A stretch of 64,000 nt of DNA from Pseudorhodoplanes sp. (GTDB taxonomy: Bacteria; Pseudomonadota; Alphaproteobacteria; Rhizobiales; Xanthobacteraceae). This document shows positions 53,804 through 62,467 of this stretch, in pieces; the first letter of the stretch is position 1, and each line of letters begins with the position of its first letter. The stretch covers positions 884,332 through 948,331 of the forward strand of contig JAVSMS010000001.1 of NCBI GenBank assembly GCA_032027085.1, written 5' to 3'. Made by a program: the position numbers and the translations under genes. The notes beneath the pieces are model-generated. The model was not told the DNA's origin. It saw only the letters and a program-made list of their open reading frames with translations, and did not search any database.

Positions 53804-54913
53804 TCAGCCCCAGATCGCCTTTGCGGCGTCGACGCACAGCTTCAACTTGCGCCGCTCGATGTCTTCGGTCACCGGATTGCCGGCGACCGTTGACGCAAAG
53901 CCGCATTGCGGACTGATCGCGAGACGGTCGAGATCTATGAATTGTGCGGCCTCGCTGGTGCGGCGCTTGAGGTCATCCAACGTTTCAAGCGTCGGCACCT
54001 TGCTTGAGACCAGACCGAGCACGACTCCCTTGCCCTTGACGAAACGCAGCGGCCTGAAATCGCCGGCGCGCTCGGTGTCGTATTCCAGCAGGAAATGATT
54101 GACCTTGGTATTGGTGAAAAAGCGTTCGGCGACCGATTCATAGCCGCCGGCAGCCAGATAATGGCCCTTGAAATTCCCGCGGCACATATGCACGCCGAAA
54201 ACAACGCCAGACGGCGCGCCCGCCACCGCATCATTCAGACTTTGGATATAGAGGTCGACCAGATGATCGGGCTTCTGACCCGCCTCTTCCACTTTCCGGC
54301 GAATGGCCGGATCGCACAGCAAGGCGATCGCCACCTCGTCGAGCTGAATATAGCGGCAACCGGCCTTGACCAGATCGGCGATCTCTTCCTGAAACACGCG
54401 CGCCAGATCGGCGAAGAACGCATCGGCATCGGCATAGACGCTCTTGTCCGCGAAGTCGCTGCACCGGTAAAAATGCATGGTCGACGGCGATGGCAGCGTG
54501 ACCTTGGGCGTCGCGCTGGTGATGGCCTTGACGAAATTGAATTCATCGAGCGCCAGCGGCTTGACCCGGCGCAGCTTTGCGGCGGCATAAGGCGCGGTGA
54601 ATTCCACCTCGTGACCGGCGTCATCGCGAAATTTGAACACCGCAGGCTTGATCGTGAAGCCTTCAACGCCTTCGACGAACCGGCTCCAGTAGGAGCCGCG
54701 GCGGAATTCGCCGTCATTGACGACCTGCAATCCCGCCTCTTCCTGAAGCTTCACCACGTCGCGGATGCACTGATCCTGAATCTGTGCAAAATGCGCGTCG
54801 TCGATGCGCCTGGCCAGGTGATCCTTGAAGGCCTGGCGCAAGACCGGCGGGCGCAGCAGGCTTCCGACATGATCGGCGCGGAATGGCGGGCGACCGGACG
54901 CAGTGAGGGCCAT
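53804..54913 (-). CDS. MetE C-terminal-like (cobalamin-independent methionine synthase II family) methyltransferase
   Basis: From the ATG at 54913 (GGGAG eight bases upstream) the protein has 369 residues: only the catalytic C-terminal barrel of MetE-type enzymes. FRADHVGSLLRPP opens it. Likely zinc ligands are in FGVHMCRGN (His, Cys), LLEYDTERAG (Glu) and SPQCGFAST (Cys). Such short homologues demethylate or transfer methyl groups from small donors, and some act in aromatic O-demethylation with folate. It is divergent from a tetR gene whose operator-like palindrome lies between them. Confidence 0.85.
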   Translation of the reverse strand: MALTASGRPPFRADHVGSLLRPPVLRQAFKDHLARRIDDAHFAQIQDQCIRDVVKLQEEAGLQVVNDGEFRRGSYWSRFVEGVEGFTIKPAVFKFRDDAGHEVEFTAPYAAAKLRRVKPLALDEFNFVKAITSATPKVTLPSPSTMHFYRCSDFADKSVYADADAFFADLARVFQEEIADLVKAGCRYIQLDEVAIALLCDPAIRRKVEEAGQKPDHLVDLYIQSLNDAVAGAPSGVVFGVHMCRGNFKGHYLAAGGYESVAERFFTNTKVNHFLLEYDTERAGDFRPLRFVKGKGVVLGLVSSKVPTLETLDDLKRRTSEAAQFIDLDRLAISPQCGFASTVAGNPVTEDIERRKLKLCVDAAKAIWG

Positions 54914-54955
54914 GGGCGTTTCTCCCGAGATGCGGCCAATGAGGCGCGCCATTTT

Positions 54956-54969
54956 CTATAGGTCTATAG
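54956..54969. promoter_or_regulatory. Palindrome CTATAG-GT-CTATAG abutting the tetR start
   Basis: Two palindromic CTATAG hexamers two bases apart form a 14-base near-perfect palindrome ending one base before the ATG of the TetR-type gene. Two more CTATAG copies (55697-55702 and 55722-55727) lie upstream of the acyl-CoA synthetase gene. They are candidate TetR operators. Confidence 0.5.
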
Positions 54970-55674
54970 ATGAAATCTAGATCGTCCGCCCACCTCCGCG
55001 CAAGGGCCAATCGCAGGACCGACCGCGCCGCCGCAAAAGCGGCGGCAGCCGCCGACGAAACCCTGCCGCGCAAGCGCAGCACGCATCGCCGCTCTCCCGA
55101 AATCATCGAGGCCGCCGCCCGCGTCTTCGCCGAACGCGGCTATCATGGCGCGACCACGCAGGACATCGCGGACGTTCTCAATATCCGGCAGGCCAGCCTG
55201 TATTACTATTTTCCCTCAAAGGAGGTGGCGCTGGAAATCGTCTGCACGCGCGGCGTGGAGGATTTCTACAAGGCCGCGCAGGCCATCGCCGACGGGCCGG
55301 GCTCGGCCGCGGAACGGCTTGCCGCCCTGATCCGCTCGCATATCTCGCCGATTCTCGATCGTGGCGATTTCGTCAAGGTCTTCCTCACCCAACGGCAATT
55401 CCTGCCCAACGAAAGCCGCCGGCGGGTCGGCAAATGGTCGCAACAGATCGAAAAAATCTTTGAAACGGTGATCCGCGCCGGCATTCGCTCGGGCGAATTT
55501 CGCAGCGATGTCGATCCGCGGCTGACGACGCTCGCCCTGCTCGGCATGGCGAACGGCGTCGCCGGCTGGTATGCAAAGGAAAACACCTCGATCGAGCGGA
55601 TCGGCGGCGAATTCGTGGCACTGACATTGCAGGGGCTGATCAAGAAGACGAGGAGCGGCCCGCGCCGGCGCTGA
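54970..55674 (+). CDS. TetR-family transcription regulator
   Basis: A 234-residue regulator. After a basic, Ala-rich N-terminal extension (1-45) comes the TetR DNA-binding domain: PEIIEAAARVFAERGYHGATTQDIADVLNIRQASLYYYFPSKEVAL (about 38-83). A helical ligand-binding part follows. The ATG at 54970 lies directly after a palindrome and has no ribosome site, so a leaderless message or a later start is possible. The next gene in the same direction encodes an acyl-CoA synthetase, and the regulator probably controls that gene and the transporter after it. Confidence 0.88.
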   Translation: MKSRSSAHLRARANRRTDRAAAKAAAAADETLPRKRSTHRRSPEIIEAAARVFAERGYHGATTQDIADVLNIRQASLYYYFPSKEVALEIVCTRGVEDFYKAAQAIADGPGSAAERLAALIRSHISPILDRGDFVKVFLTQRQFLPNESRRRVGKWSQQIEKIFETVIRAGIRSGEFRSDVDPRLTTLALLGMANGVAGWYAKENTSIERIGGEFVALTLQGLIKKTRSGPRRR

Positions 55675-55763
55675 TCCGTGCAGGAATTCGATTGGCCTAT
55701 AGAATTCCGTACCGTCCCGGGCTATAGTCGGCGCCAGGGGAAACGCTTGAGAACAGGCACGTG

Positions 55764-57644
55764 ATGACCGAAGGGAATACGGTCACTCGAGACGCCTTGC
55801 GCCGCACGACGGCGCCAGCGCTGCTTTGCGCGCGGGCGCGCAGCATTCCCGATCGCGTCGCCTTCCGCTCCAAGCATCTCGGCATCTATCGCGAACGCAC
55901 CTGGCGCGATTACGCAACTCTCGTCGCGCGGACCGCGAAAGCCCTGGCGCAACTCGGGCTGAAAGCCGGTGAACGCGTCGCCATCATGGGTGACGTCTGC
56001 GAAGAATGGCTGATCTGCGACTTCGCGGCGCAGTCGCTCGGCGCCATCGTCTATGGCATCTATCCGACCGCGTCGCCCCCCGAGGTCGAATATCAGATGC
56101 GCGACGGCGGCGCCGCGATCTTCATTGCGGAGGATCAGGAATATGTCGACAAGATCCTGCCGTTGATCGATCGCCTGCCGAATGTGCGCGCCGTCGTCGT
56201 GATCGACGATTCGGCGATGTTCGCTTATGACCACCCCAGGCTGAAAAGCTACAGGCAGATGCTTGCAGCAGACGCCGACCTCGATTGGCTGGAGGCGCAG
56301 GCCGCCCGCATAAAGCCCGAGTCTCCGGCCTTCATCGTCTACACCTCGGGCACAACGGGACATCCGAAGGGCGCGCTGGTCTCACACGGCAAGCATCTGG
56401 CCGCCACCGCAACCGTGTCCGACCACTATCCGACCCTATACCAGAAGGATCACCGGACGCTGGTCTATCTGCCGCTATGTCACGTACTCGGCCGCGATGT
56501 GGCGTCCACGCTGCCGCTGTTCACCCGCCTCGTGCCGCATTTCGGCGAGGACGCGGAAGATCTGCCGACGACATTCTTCGAGGTTGCTCCCACGGTGATC
56601 TTCACGGTGCCGCGCTATCTGCAGAAATTCGCGTCGCAGATTCTCGTCGGCATCATGAATTCCTCGAAGACGAAGCGGGTCAGCTACGACCTCGCCATGC
56701 GCTTCGCCCGCGCGCATGCGCGGCGGCGCTGGAATGGCGGCAGCAATGCCGCGCAAGAAGCGGTTTATCGTGCGTTCCATGCCGCGATCTTCCGTCCGAT
56801 CCTCAACAAGCTCGGCTTCGACAAGCTTCAGCTGGTGGTTTCCGGCGGCGCGCCGCTGCCGGCCGAGACCATGGCGCTTTGGCACATGTACGGCATCAAT
56901 GTCGTGGAGATGTACGGGCAGACCGAGGGCGCAGGCGGCATCGTCGCCGGCCAGCGCGGACCTTTTCCAGCGCCCGGAAATGTCGGCACCGTGCCGGACG
57001 GCTGGGAGGTCAAGCTTGGCGACGACGGTGAAGTGCTGGTCAGGAGCGAGGACCTGTTCGACGGCTACTGGAACAACGAACAGGCAACCCAGGAGCTGAA
57101 GGCCGAGGGCGGCTTCTGGCATACCGGCGATATCGGCGAATGGGTCAACGGTTCGCTGAAGCTGGTCGACCGCGCCCGCGATTTCATGGTGACAGCAGGC
57201 GGCAAGACGCTTTCGCCCTCGACGATCGAAAATGGCCTGCGCGCGAGCCCCTATATCGCGGAAGCGATCGTGTTCGGGCACGCCCGCAAATATCTCACCG
57301 CGCTGATCGAAATCGATTTCGACACGGTGGCCGACTGGGCTCGCAGCCGCGATGTCGCTTACACCGGCTTCACCAGCCTTGCCGAAAATCCGCAAGTGCA
57401 AAAGCTGATCCGTGCCGAAATCGACAAGGCCAATGCCGACCTCGCACGCGTCGAACAGATCAAGGCGTTCCGCATCCTGCCGAAGGCGCTCGATCCGGAA
57501 GAGGAAGGCGAGCCGGTGACGCCGACGCGCAAGGTGAAGCGCAGCCAGATGTATGAGCGGTTCAAGACGCTCGTCGAGGAGATGTATGACGACGGAGAAA
57601 GCCGGCTGCTGGCCGGCGAAGTGGGAGATGCCTTGCGTGCCTGA
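55764..57644 (+). CDS. AMP-forming acyl-CoA synthetase (long-chain/FadD15-like)
   Basis: A 626-residue ligase that activates a carboxylic acid with ATP and CoA. The P-loop is FIVYTSGTTGHPKGALVSHG (about 192-211). Later motifs are VSGGAPLPAETM, EMYGQTEGAGG, the WHTGDIGEW motif, and the C-terminal DFMVTAGGKTLSPSTIENGL, the long-chain (ACSL-like) variant. The expected C-terminal catalytic Lys lies in TPTRKVKRSQMYERF. The ATG at 55764 follows AGG; a GTG three bases earlier is possible. It leads into a five-gene Liv transporter, so the acid is probably imported by it. An aromatic or fatty acid is plausible. Confidence 0.9.
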   Translation: MTEGNTVTRDALRRTTAPALLCARARSIPDRVAFRSKHLGIYRERTWRDYATLVARTAKALAQLGLKAGERVAIMGDVCEEWLICDFAAQSLGAIVYGIYPTASPPEVEYQMRDGGAAIFIAEDQEYVDKILPLIDRLPNVRAVVVIDDSAMFAYDHPRLKSYRQMLAADADLDWLEAQAARIKPESPAFIVYTSGTTGHPKGALVSHGKHLAATATVSDHYPTLYQKDHRTLVYLPLCHVLGRDVASTLPLFTRLVPHFGEDAEDLPTTFFEVAPTVIFTVPRYLQKFASQILVGIMNSSKTKRVSYDLAMRFARAHARRRWNGGSNAAQEAVYRAFHAAIFRPILNKLGFDKLQLVVSGGAPLPAETMALWHMYGINVVEMYGQTEGAGGIVAGQRGPFPAPGNVGTVPDGWEVKLGDDGEVLVRSEDLFDGYWNNEQATQELKAEGGFWHTGDIGEWVNGSLKLVDRARDFMVTAGGKTLSPSTIENGLRASPYIAEAIVFGHARKYLTALIEIDFDTVADWARSRDVAYTGFTSLAENPQVQKLIRAEIDKANADLARVEQIKAFRILPKALDPEEEGEPVTPTRKVKRSQMYERFKTLVEEMYDDGESRLLAGEVGDALRA

Positions 57645-57689
57645 TTGTGTTGCCTGACCTGACAATAAAATTTCGAGGGAGGAAAAAAC

Positions 57690-58844
57690 ATGCGTCCATC
57701 AATCGTCGTCGCCGCGGCGCTCGCGGCTGGACTAACCGGCTCCGCACACGCGCAGGACGCCTATGTCGTCGGCATCACCGCTGCGCTGACCGGCCCGCCC
57801 GCATCCACTTACGCGCCGGCGATGGACGCGCTGCGCATCTATATCGACGGGGTGAATGCGCGCGGCGGCGTCAACGGCAAGAAGATCAACCTGGTGATCG
57901 CCGACGATTCGGCCGAACCGTCGAAAGCGGCCGCCAATGCCAAAAAGCTGCTGACGCAGGACAGTGCCGTCTTGCTTGTCAATGCCAGCCTGTCGTCGAC
58001 CTATGCGCCGGTTGTGGCTGAAGCGAGGAATGCCCAAGTGCCCCTTCTCTTCGCCAGCGGCGTCTGCCCGAAAGACGTCTATCCACCCGCCAATCCGGGC
58101 CAGTTCTGCACCACGGCCTATGCAGCGAATTTCGACAGCCGCGCCGCGCTGTCATTCGTGAAGGAAACCGCGAAAGAGCCGGTCAAGATCGGTTTCTCGG
58201 CGATGGCCATTCCGCTCTCGCGCGGCGAAATGGACTTCGCCAACAAGCTTGCCGGCGAAATGGGCATGACCGCACTGCCGGTTGAAGTGATCCCGCCGCC
58301 CACCGCCGACTACACGCCCTTTGCGACCAAGCTGAAGGACGCCGGCGCCAACTGGGTCTTCTCCTGGGCGCCGTGGGTGACGCAGGTGCGCACCTTCGAG
58401 GCGCTGCGCCGCCTTGACTGGAAGGGCGACTTCATCACCTGGGCGCATCTGGAAGCCGAGGGCGAACTCAAGCGCATCAAGGACAACAAGCTCTACGTGA
58501 TCGGCGCCAACGCGCTGTTCGAGGACAATCTGCCGATCCACAAGGAGATCATCGAGGCCAACAAGAAAGCCGGCAGCAAGTATCCGCCCGAGCAGATGAC
58601 CGAAGGCTGGATCGCCGGCATGGTGATCGAAGCCGCGCTGAAAGGCGCCGGCTGGCCGGCCACGCCCGCGAAAATCCAGGCCTCGATGTCCAACCTGAAA
58701 GTCGATTTGAAAGGTCTGCGCGGCGGTCCGATCGAATGGACCAAGGACAACCACTTCCGCACCAAGCAATTCTATCGCGTCTACAAGTGGGGCGGTTCCA
58801 AGATCGCCGTCGCGAAGGATTGGTATGCCTACGACGTGAAGTAG
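57690..58844 (+). CDS. Branched-chain-type ABC transporter substrate-binding protein
   Basis: A 384-residue periplasmic protein with a signal peptide (MRPSIVVAAALAAGLTGSAH, cleavage AHAQDA). It has the LivJ/LivK (Peripla_BP_6) pattern: YVVGITAALTGPPASTYAPAMDALRIYIDGVNARGGVNGKKINLV and DDSAEPSKAAANAKKLLTQD. The ligand-contact lobe with CPKDVYPPANPGQFCTTAYA carries two Cys that may form a disulfide. Its place next to an acyl-CoA synthetase suggests an organic-acid ligand rather than leucine. GAGGGAGG precedes the ATG. Confidence 0.92.
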   Translation: MRPSIVVAAALAAGLTGSAHAQDAYVVGITAALTGPPASTYAPAMDALRIYIDGVNARGGVNGKKINLVIADDSAEPSKAAANAKKLLTQDSAVLLVNASLSSTYAPVVAEARNAQVPLLFASGVCPKDVYPPANPGQFCTTAYAANFDSRAALSFVKETAKEPVKIGFSAMAIPLSRGEMDFANKLAGEMGMTALPVEVIPPPTADYTPFATKLKDAGANWVFSWAPWVTQVRTFEALRRLDWKGDFITWAHLEAEGELKRIKDNKLYVIGANALFEDNLPIHKEIIEANKKAGSKYPPEQMTEGWIAGMVIEAALKGAGWPATPAKIQASMSNLKVDLKGLRGGPIEWTKDNHFRTKQFYRVYKWGGSKIAVAKDWYAYDVK

Positions 58845-58860
58845 GACGATCATCTCTTGA

Positions 58861-58943
58861 CGTCATGGCCGGGCTTGTCCCGGCCATGATGTCTGGAGTG
58901 TGCCACCTTCAAGGCGTGGATGCCCGCGACAAGCGCGGGCATG
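58861..58943. repeat. Double-hairpin repeat in the Liv operon
   Basis: TCATGGCCGGG-CTTGT-CCCGGCCATGA (58863-58889) is followed by TGCCCGCG-ACAAG-CGCGGGCA (58921-58941). It lies between the binding-protein gene and the first permease gene. Such a hairpin pair can protect the upstream mRNA and raise binding-protein levels over permease. Confidence 0.7.
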
Positions 58944-58962
58944 GCGTTCAAGGAAATTCCGC

Positions 58963-59835
58963 GTGCAGCTTGCCGTCAATATCATCGTCCTCTCGTCGAT
59001 CTACGCGCTGATCGCCTGCGGCTATGTGCTGATCTATCGCGTCAGCCGCGTGCTCAATCTTGCGCATGGCGAACTGATGATGCTGGGTGCGTATCTGCTG
59101 CTAGCGACCGCATCGAGCTTTTCCGGAAATCCCTTCGCCGCGATCGCCGCTGCCGTGGTGCTGAGCCTTGCTGTCGGCGTGATGGTCTATGTCTTCCTGA
59201 TGCGGAAAATGACCGGCGAAATGGTGCTCGCCGCCGTGCTGACCACCGTGGCGCTGGGAATCCTGTTGCGCGGCGTGATGGTGTTGATCTGGTCGGCACA
59301 ACAACAATATCCCGGCCAGGCGCTCGGATTTAGCAATCCGGCCATCGCATTGCCGGGCGGCGGGCGCATTTCCACATTCGCGGCGATTCTTGTCGTGATC
59401 ACCGCCCTCACCTATGCCGCCTTGTTCATCTTCCTGCGCTTCGGACGCTGGGGCGTCCGCATGCGCGCGGCAGGGCAGAATCCGCTGCTCGCAGCGCAGC
59501 GCGGCATCAATCTGCACGCCGTCTACGCGCTGGCCTGGGGGCTGTCGACGCTGACCGGTTCCGTTGCCGGCATGCTGATCGCGCTCGATTCCGGCCTCAC
59601 CAATACGATGGTGATCATCGGGCTGAAGGCGTTCCCGGCGGCGCTTGTGGGCGGCCTCGACAGCCTGGTCGGGGCGCTGGTCGGCGCGCTGATCATCGGC
59701 GCCGCCGAAGTGCTCTCGATCCAGTATATCGATCCCCTGCTCTCCGACGTCATTCCGTTTCTTGTGCTGATCGTCATGCTGGTGGTGCGGCCCTGGGGTC
59801 TGTTCGGCACCCGCGAGGAGCTCGACCGTGTCTGA
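58963..59835 (+). CDS. livH: ABC transporter permease (LivH family)
   Basis: From the GTG at 58963 (AAGGA eight bases upstream) the protein has 290 residues and about eight membrane segments. LivH signatures are SSIYALIACGYVLIYRVSRVLNLAHGELMMLGAY and the coupling loop MRAAGQNPLLAAQRGINLHAVYALAWGLS. The frame extends into the upstream repeat, so an earlier start is unlikely. Its stop overlaps the GTG start of the next permease gene by 8 bases. Confidence 0.92.
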   Translation: MQLAVNIIVLSSIYALIACGYVLIYRVSRVLNLAHGELMMLGAYLLLATASSFSGNPFAAIAAAVVLSLAVGVMVYVFLMRKMTGEMVLAAVLTTVALGILLRGVMVLIWSAQQQYPGQALGFSNPAIALPGGGRISTFAAILVVITALTYAALFIFLRFGRWGVRMRAAGQNPLLAAQRGINLHAVYALAWGLSTLTGSVAGMLIALDSGLTNTMVIIGLKAFPAALVGGLDSLVGALVGALIIGAAEVLSIQYIDPLLSDVIPFLVLIVMLVVRPWGLFGTREELDRV

Positions 59836-60910
59836 CCGCACGCCCCGCGCCAGCGGCTATTTCCGCACCGGCTACGCGCAGGAAATGGCGCTGACCAAGA
59901 CGCGGCTTGAACGCGTCAGTCTGTTCACGTTCATCGCGCTATTGCTTGTCTATCCCTATGTGGCATCAGCCTTCTATCTTGATCTCGCCAACCAGGTCTT
60001 TCTCGCCTGCATCGGCGCCCTGTCGTTGATGCTGCTGACCGGATATGCGGGACAGGTCTCGCTCGGCCATGCCGGATTGCTGGCCGCGGGCGCCTTTACC
60101 GCCGGGATTCTGTTCAAGGAATTCGGCGCTCCGATCTTTGTGACCATTCCCGCGGCGGCCGTCGTCGGCGCCCTGCTCGGCGTGATTTTCGGGTTGCCGT
60201 CGCTGCGGCTGCGCGGACTTTATCTCGCCGTCTCCACGCTCGCGCTGCACTTCGTGGTCGTCTATCTGGGCGGCGAATACGAAACCAAGCGCGGATTTTC
60301 CACGGGCATCACGATCGACGCGCCGGTGATCTTCGGATTCCGGCTCTATGGCGGCAAGATCTGGTATTTCATCCTGCTCGCCTTTGCCGCGGCGACCTTG
60401 CTGATCTGCGTCAATCTGCTGCGCAGCCGCACCGGCCGCGCGTGGCGCGCGATCCATGCCCACGAAACGGTGGCGGAAGCGCTCGGCATCAGCGTCGCCG
60501 GCTACAAGCTGCTGGCCTTCGTGATTTCCTCCGCGATGGCGGCGGTCGCCGGCGCCTTGTTCGCCTATTACCGCAGCTTCGTCTCGGTCGAGGCGTTCTC
60601 GCTGTTCCTGTCGATCCAGTATGTGGCTATGATCATCATCGGCGGGATGGGGTCACTGCTCGGGGCGCTTCTCGGCGCGCTGTTTGTCACGCTGTTTCCC
60701 TATCTGATTGAGGCCGCCTTGCTGCGGCTGCCGGACGCGCAGAGCTATGCCGGCGTGCTGTTTGCAGTGAACTACGCAGCGTTCGGCGTGGTGATGATCC
60801 TGTTCCTGGTGTTCGAGCCACAGGGCCTGGTCGGCATCTGGCGCCGCATCCAGACTTACTTTCTGCTCTGGCCGTTCAAGCACAAGCCCGTGGCGGGAGC
60901 GCGCAAATGA
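59828..60910 (+). CDS. livM: ABC transporter permease (LivM family)
   Basis: A 360-residue permease with nine or ten membrane segments and the LivM blocks LLTGYAGQVSLGHAGLLAAGAFTAG, WRAIHAHETVAEALGISVAGYKLLAF and VAMIIIGGMGSLLGALLGA. The N-terminal 35 residues are cytoplasmic and basic. It starts with GTG inside the end of livH and overlaps the next ATPase gene by 4 bases. Confidence 0.92.
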   Translation: MSDRTPRASGYFRTGYAQEMALTKTRLERVSLFTFIALLLVYPYVASAFYLDLANQVFLACIGALSLMLLTGYAGQVSLGHAGLLAAGAFTAGILFKEFGAPIFVTIPAAAVVGALLGVIFGLPSLRLRGLYLAVSTLALHFVVVYLGGEYETKRGFSTGITIDAPVIFGFRLYGGKIWYFILLAFAAATLLICVNLLRSRTGRAWRAIHAHETVAEALGISVAGYKLLAFVISSAMAAVAGALFAYYRSFVSVEAFSLFLSIQYVAMIIIGGMGSLLGALLGALFVTLFPYLIEAALLRLPDAQSYAGVLFAVNYAAFGVVMILFLVFEPQGLVGIWRRIQTYFLLWPFKHKPVAGARK

Positions 60911-61707
60911 CGGCGCTGCTCTCGGTTGAAAAGCTGGAAGTCGTCTATCACCGCGCCATCACCGCCGTGCAGGGCATCAATCTTTCGGTGCAGCAAGGGC
61001 AGATCGTCGCCATTCTGGGCACCAACGGCGCCGGAAAGTCGACCACCTTGCGGGCGATTTCCGGCTTTCTTGGCATCGATGACGCGCGTGTCACCGAAGG
61101 CAGCGTCACCTTCAAAGGCCGGCGCATCGAGAACCGGCCGCCGAACGAGGTGACGCGGCTCGGCATCGTGCTGGTGCCGGAGCGCGACAAGGTGTTTCCC
61201 AATTTGACCGTTGCGGAAAATCTCTCCGCACCCTTCGCGCCAACGATGAGCAATGCGCAGCGGCGCGAGCGCGAGGAGTTGATCTACCAGTTCTTTCCCC
61301 GGCTCGCCGACCTGCGCGCGCGCATCGGCGGGCTTCTCTCGGGCGGCGAGCGGCAGATGCTGGCGGTGGCCTCAGGCCTTGTCTGCAAGCCGGAATTGCT
61401 CCTGATCGACGAATTGTCGCTCGGGCTGGCGCCGGTCGTCGTCGAAGACCTGATGCAAAGGCTGGTGCATATCCGCAAGGAACTCGGCATCACCATTGTC
61501 CTCGTCGAGCAGAGTGCGGCGGTGGCGCTGGACATCGCCGATTACGGCTATGTGCTGGAGAACGGCCGCGTGGTGCTGGACGGCGACCGCGAACGCCTCA
61601 CCTCGCATGGCGACATCCAGGAATTCTATCTCGGACAGTCGTCCGGCGACCGCCGGAGCTACCGCGACGTGAAGCAATATCGCCGCAGCCGGAGGTGGTA
61701 TGGCTGA
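60907..61707 (+). CDS. livF: ABC transporter ATP-binding protein (LivF family)
   Basis: A 266-residue ATPase with Walker A GTNGAGKST, signature LLSGGERQMLAVASGLV, Walker B LLLIDELSLGLAP (Asp-Glu present) and the H-loop position as Gln in LVEQSAAVAL, typical of LivF. The C-terminal tail (DRRSYRDVKQYRRSRRWYG) is longer and more basic than usual. It overlaps the livG gene by 8 bases. Confidence 0.92.
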   Translation: MTALLSVEKLEVVYHRAITAVQGINLSVQQGQIVAILGTNGAGKSTTLRAISGFLGIDDARVTEGSVTFKGRRIENRPPNEVTRLGIVLVPERDKVFPNLTVAENLSAPFAPTMSNAQRREREELIYQFFPRLADLRARIGGLLSGGERQMLAVASGLVCKPELLLIDELSLGLAPVVVEDLMQRLVHIRKELGITIVLVEQSAAVALDIADYGYVLENGRVVLDGDRERLTSHGDIQEFYLGQSSGDRRSYRDVKQYRRSRRWYG

Positions 61708-62467
61708 ACTGGCGATCGACAATCTGACGCTGCGCTTCGGCGGGCTTGTCGTACTGGACGGTGTGTCCTTCTCGGTCGAGGCCGGCGAATTGCTCGCATT
61801 GATCGGCCCGAACGGCGCCGGCAAGACCAGCGTGTTCAACTGCATCAGCGGCATCTATCACGGCGAGGGCGAGATCCGCTTTCGCGAAGAGGATCTTCGC
61901 GGCAAGGCCCCGCACGAGATCGCGCGCCTTGGCGTCGCCCGCACCTTCCAGCACGGCGAGCTGTTTGCTCACATGACCGTGATTGAAAACCTGCTCACCG
62001 GCCGCCATGCCCGGATCTGCACCAATCCGCTGGCGGAAATGCTGTTTCTGCCGTCCGTCAAACGCGAGGAAGTGAGCCAGCGCGAAGCCATTGAACGCAT
62101 CATCGAATTCGTGGAACTGGAGCGATATCGCCATACGCCAGTGGGCGGGCTGCCCTTCGGCACCCAGAAAATCATTGGTTTTGCGCGCGCTTTGGCGCTG
62201 GAACCGGCCATATTGCTGCTGGATGAGCCATCGGCAGGGCTTAACCGTGAGGAACGCGAAGACCTTGCGCGTTTCATCCTGCGCATTAAACACGAGCTGA
62301 ACATCGCCATGATCTGGATCGAGCACGACATGCAGATGGTGGCCGATCTTGCCGACCGGATTCATGTGCTCGACTATGGCCGCACGCTCGCCTCGGGACC
62401 GGCGGAAACAGTGCTGAAGGATGAACGCGTTGTCGCGGCCTATCTCGGAACGGGAAAGAAAACATGA
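61700..62467 (+). CDS. livG: ABC transporter ATP-binding protein (LivG family)
   Basis: A 255-residue ATPase: Walker A GPNGAGKTSV, LivG-type GVARTFQHGELFAHMTVIENLLTGRH, Walker B ILLLDEPSAGLN and H-loop IWIEHDMQMV. The signature is degenerate (LPFGTQKIIGFARAL), as often seen in LivG proteins. It completes the transporter that follows the acyl-CoA synthetase gene. Its 3' end overlaps the probable start of the lytic transglycosylase gene. Confidence 0.92.
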   Translation: MAELAIDNLTLRFGGLVVLDGVSFSVEAGELLALIGPNGAGKTSVFNCISGIYHGEGEIRFREEDLRGKAPHEIARLGVARTFQHGELFAHMTVIENLLTGRHARICTNPLAEMLFLPSVKREEVSQREAIERIIEFVELERYRHTPVGGLPFGTQKIIGFARALALEPAILLLDEPSAGLNREEREDLARFILRIKHELNIAMIWIEHDMQMVADLADRIHVLDYGRTLASGPAETVLKDERVVAAYLGTGKKT

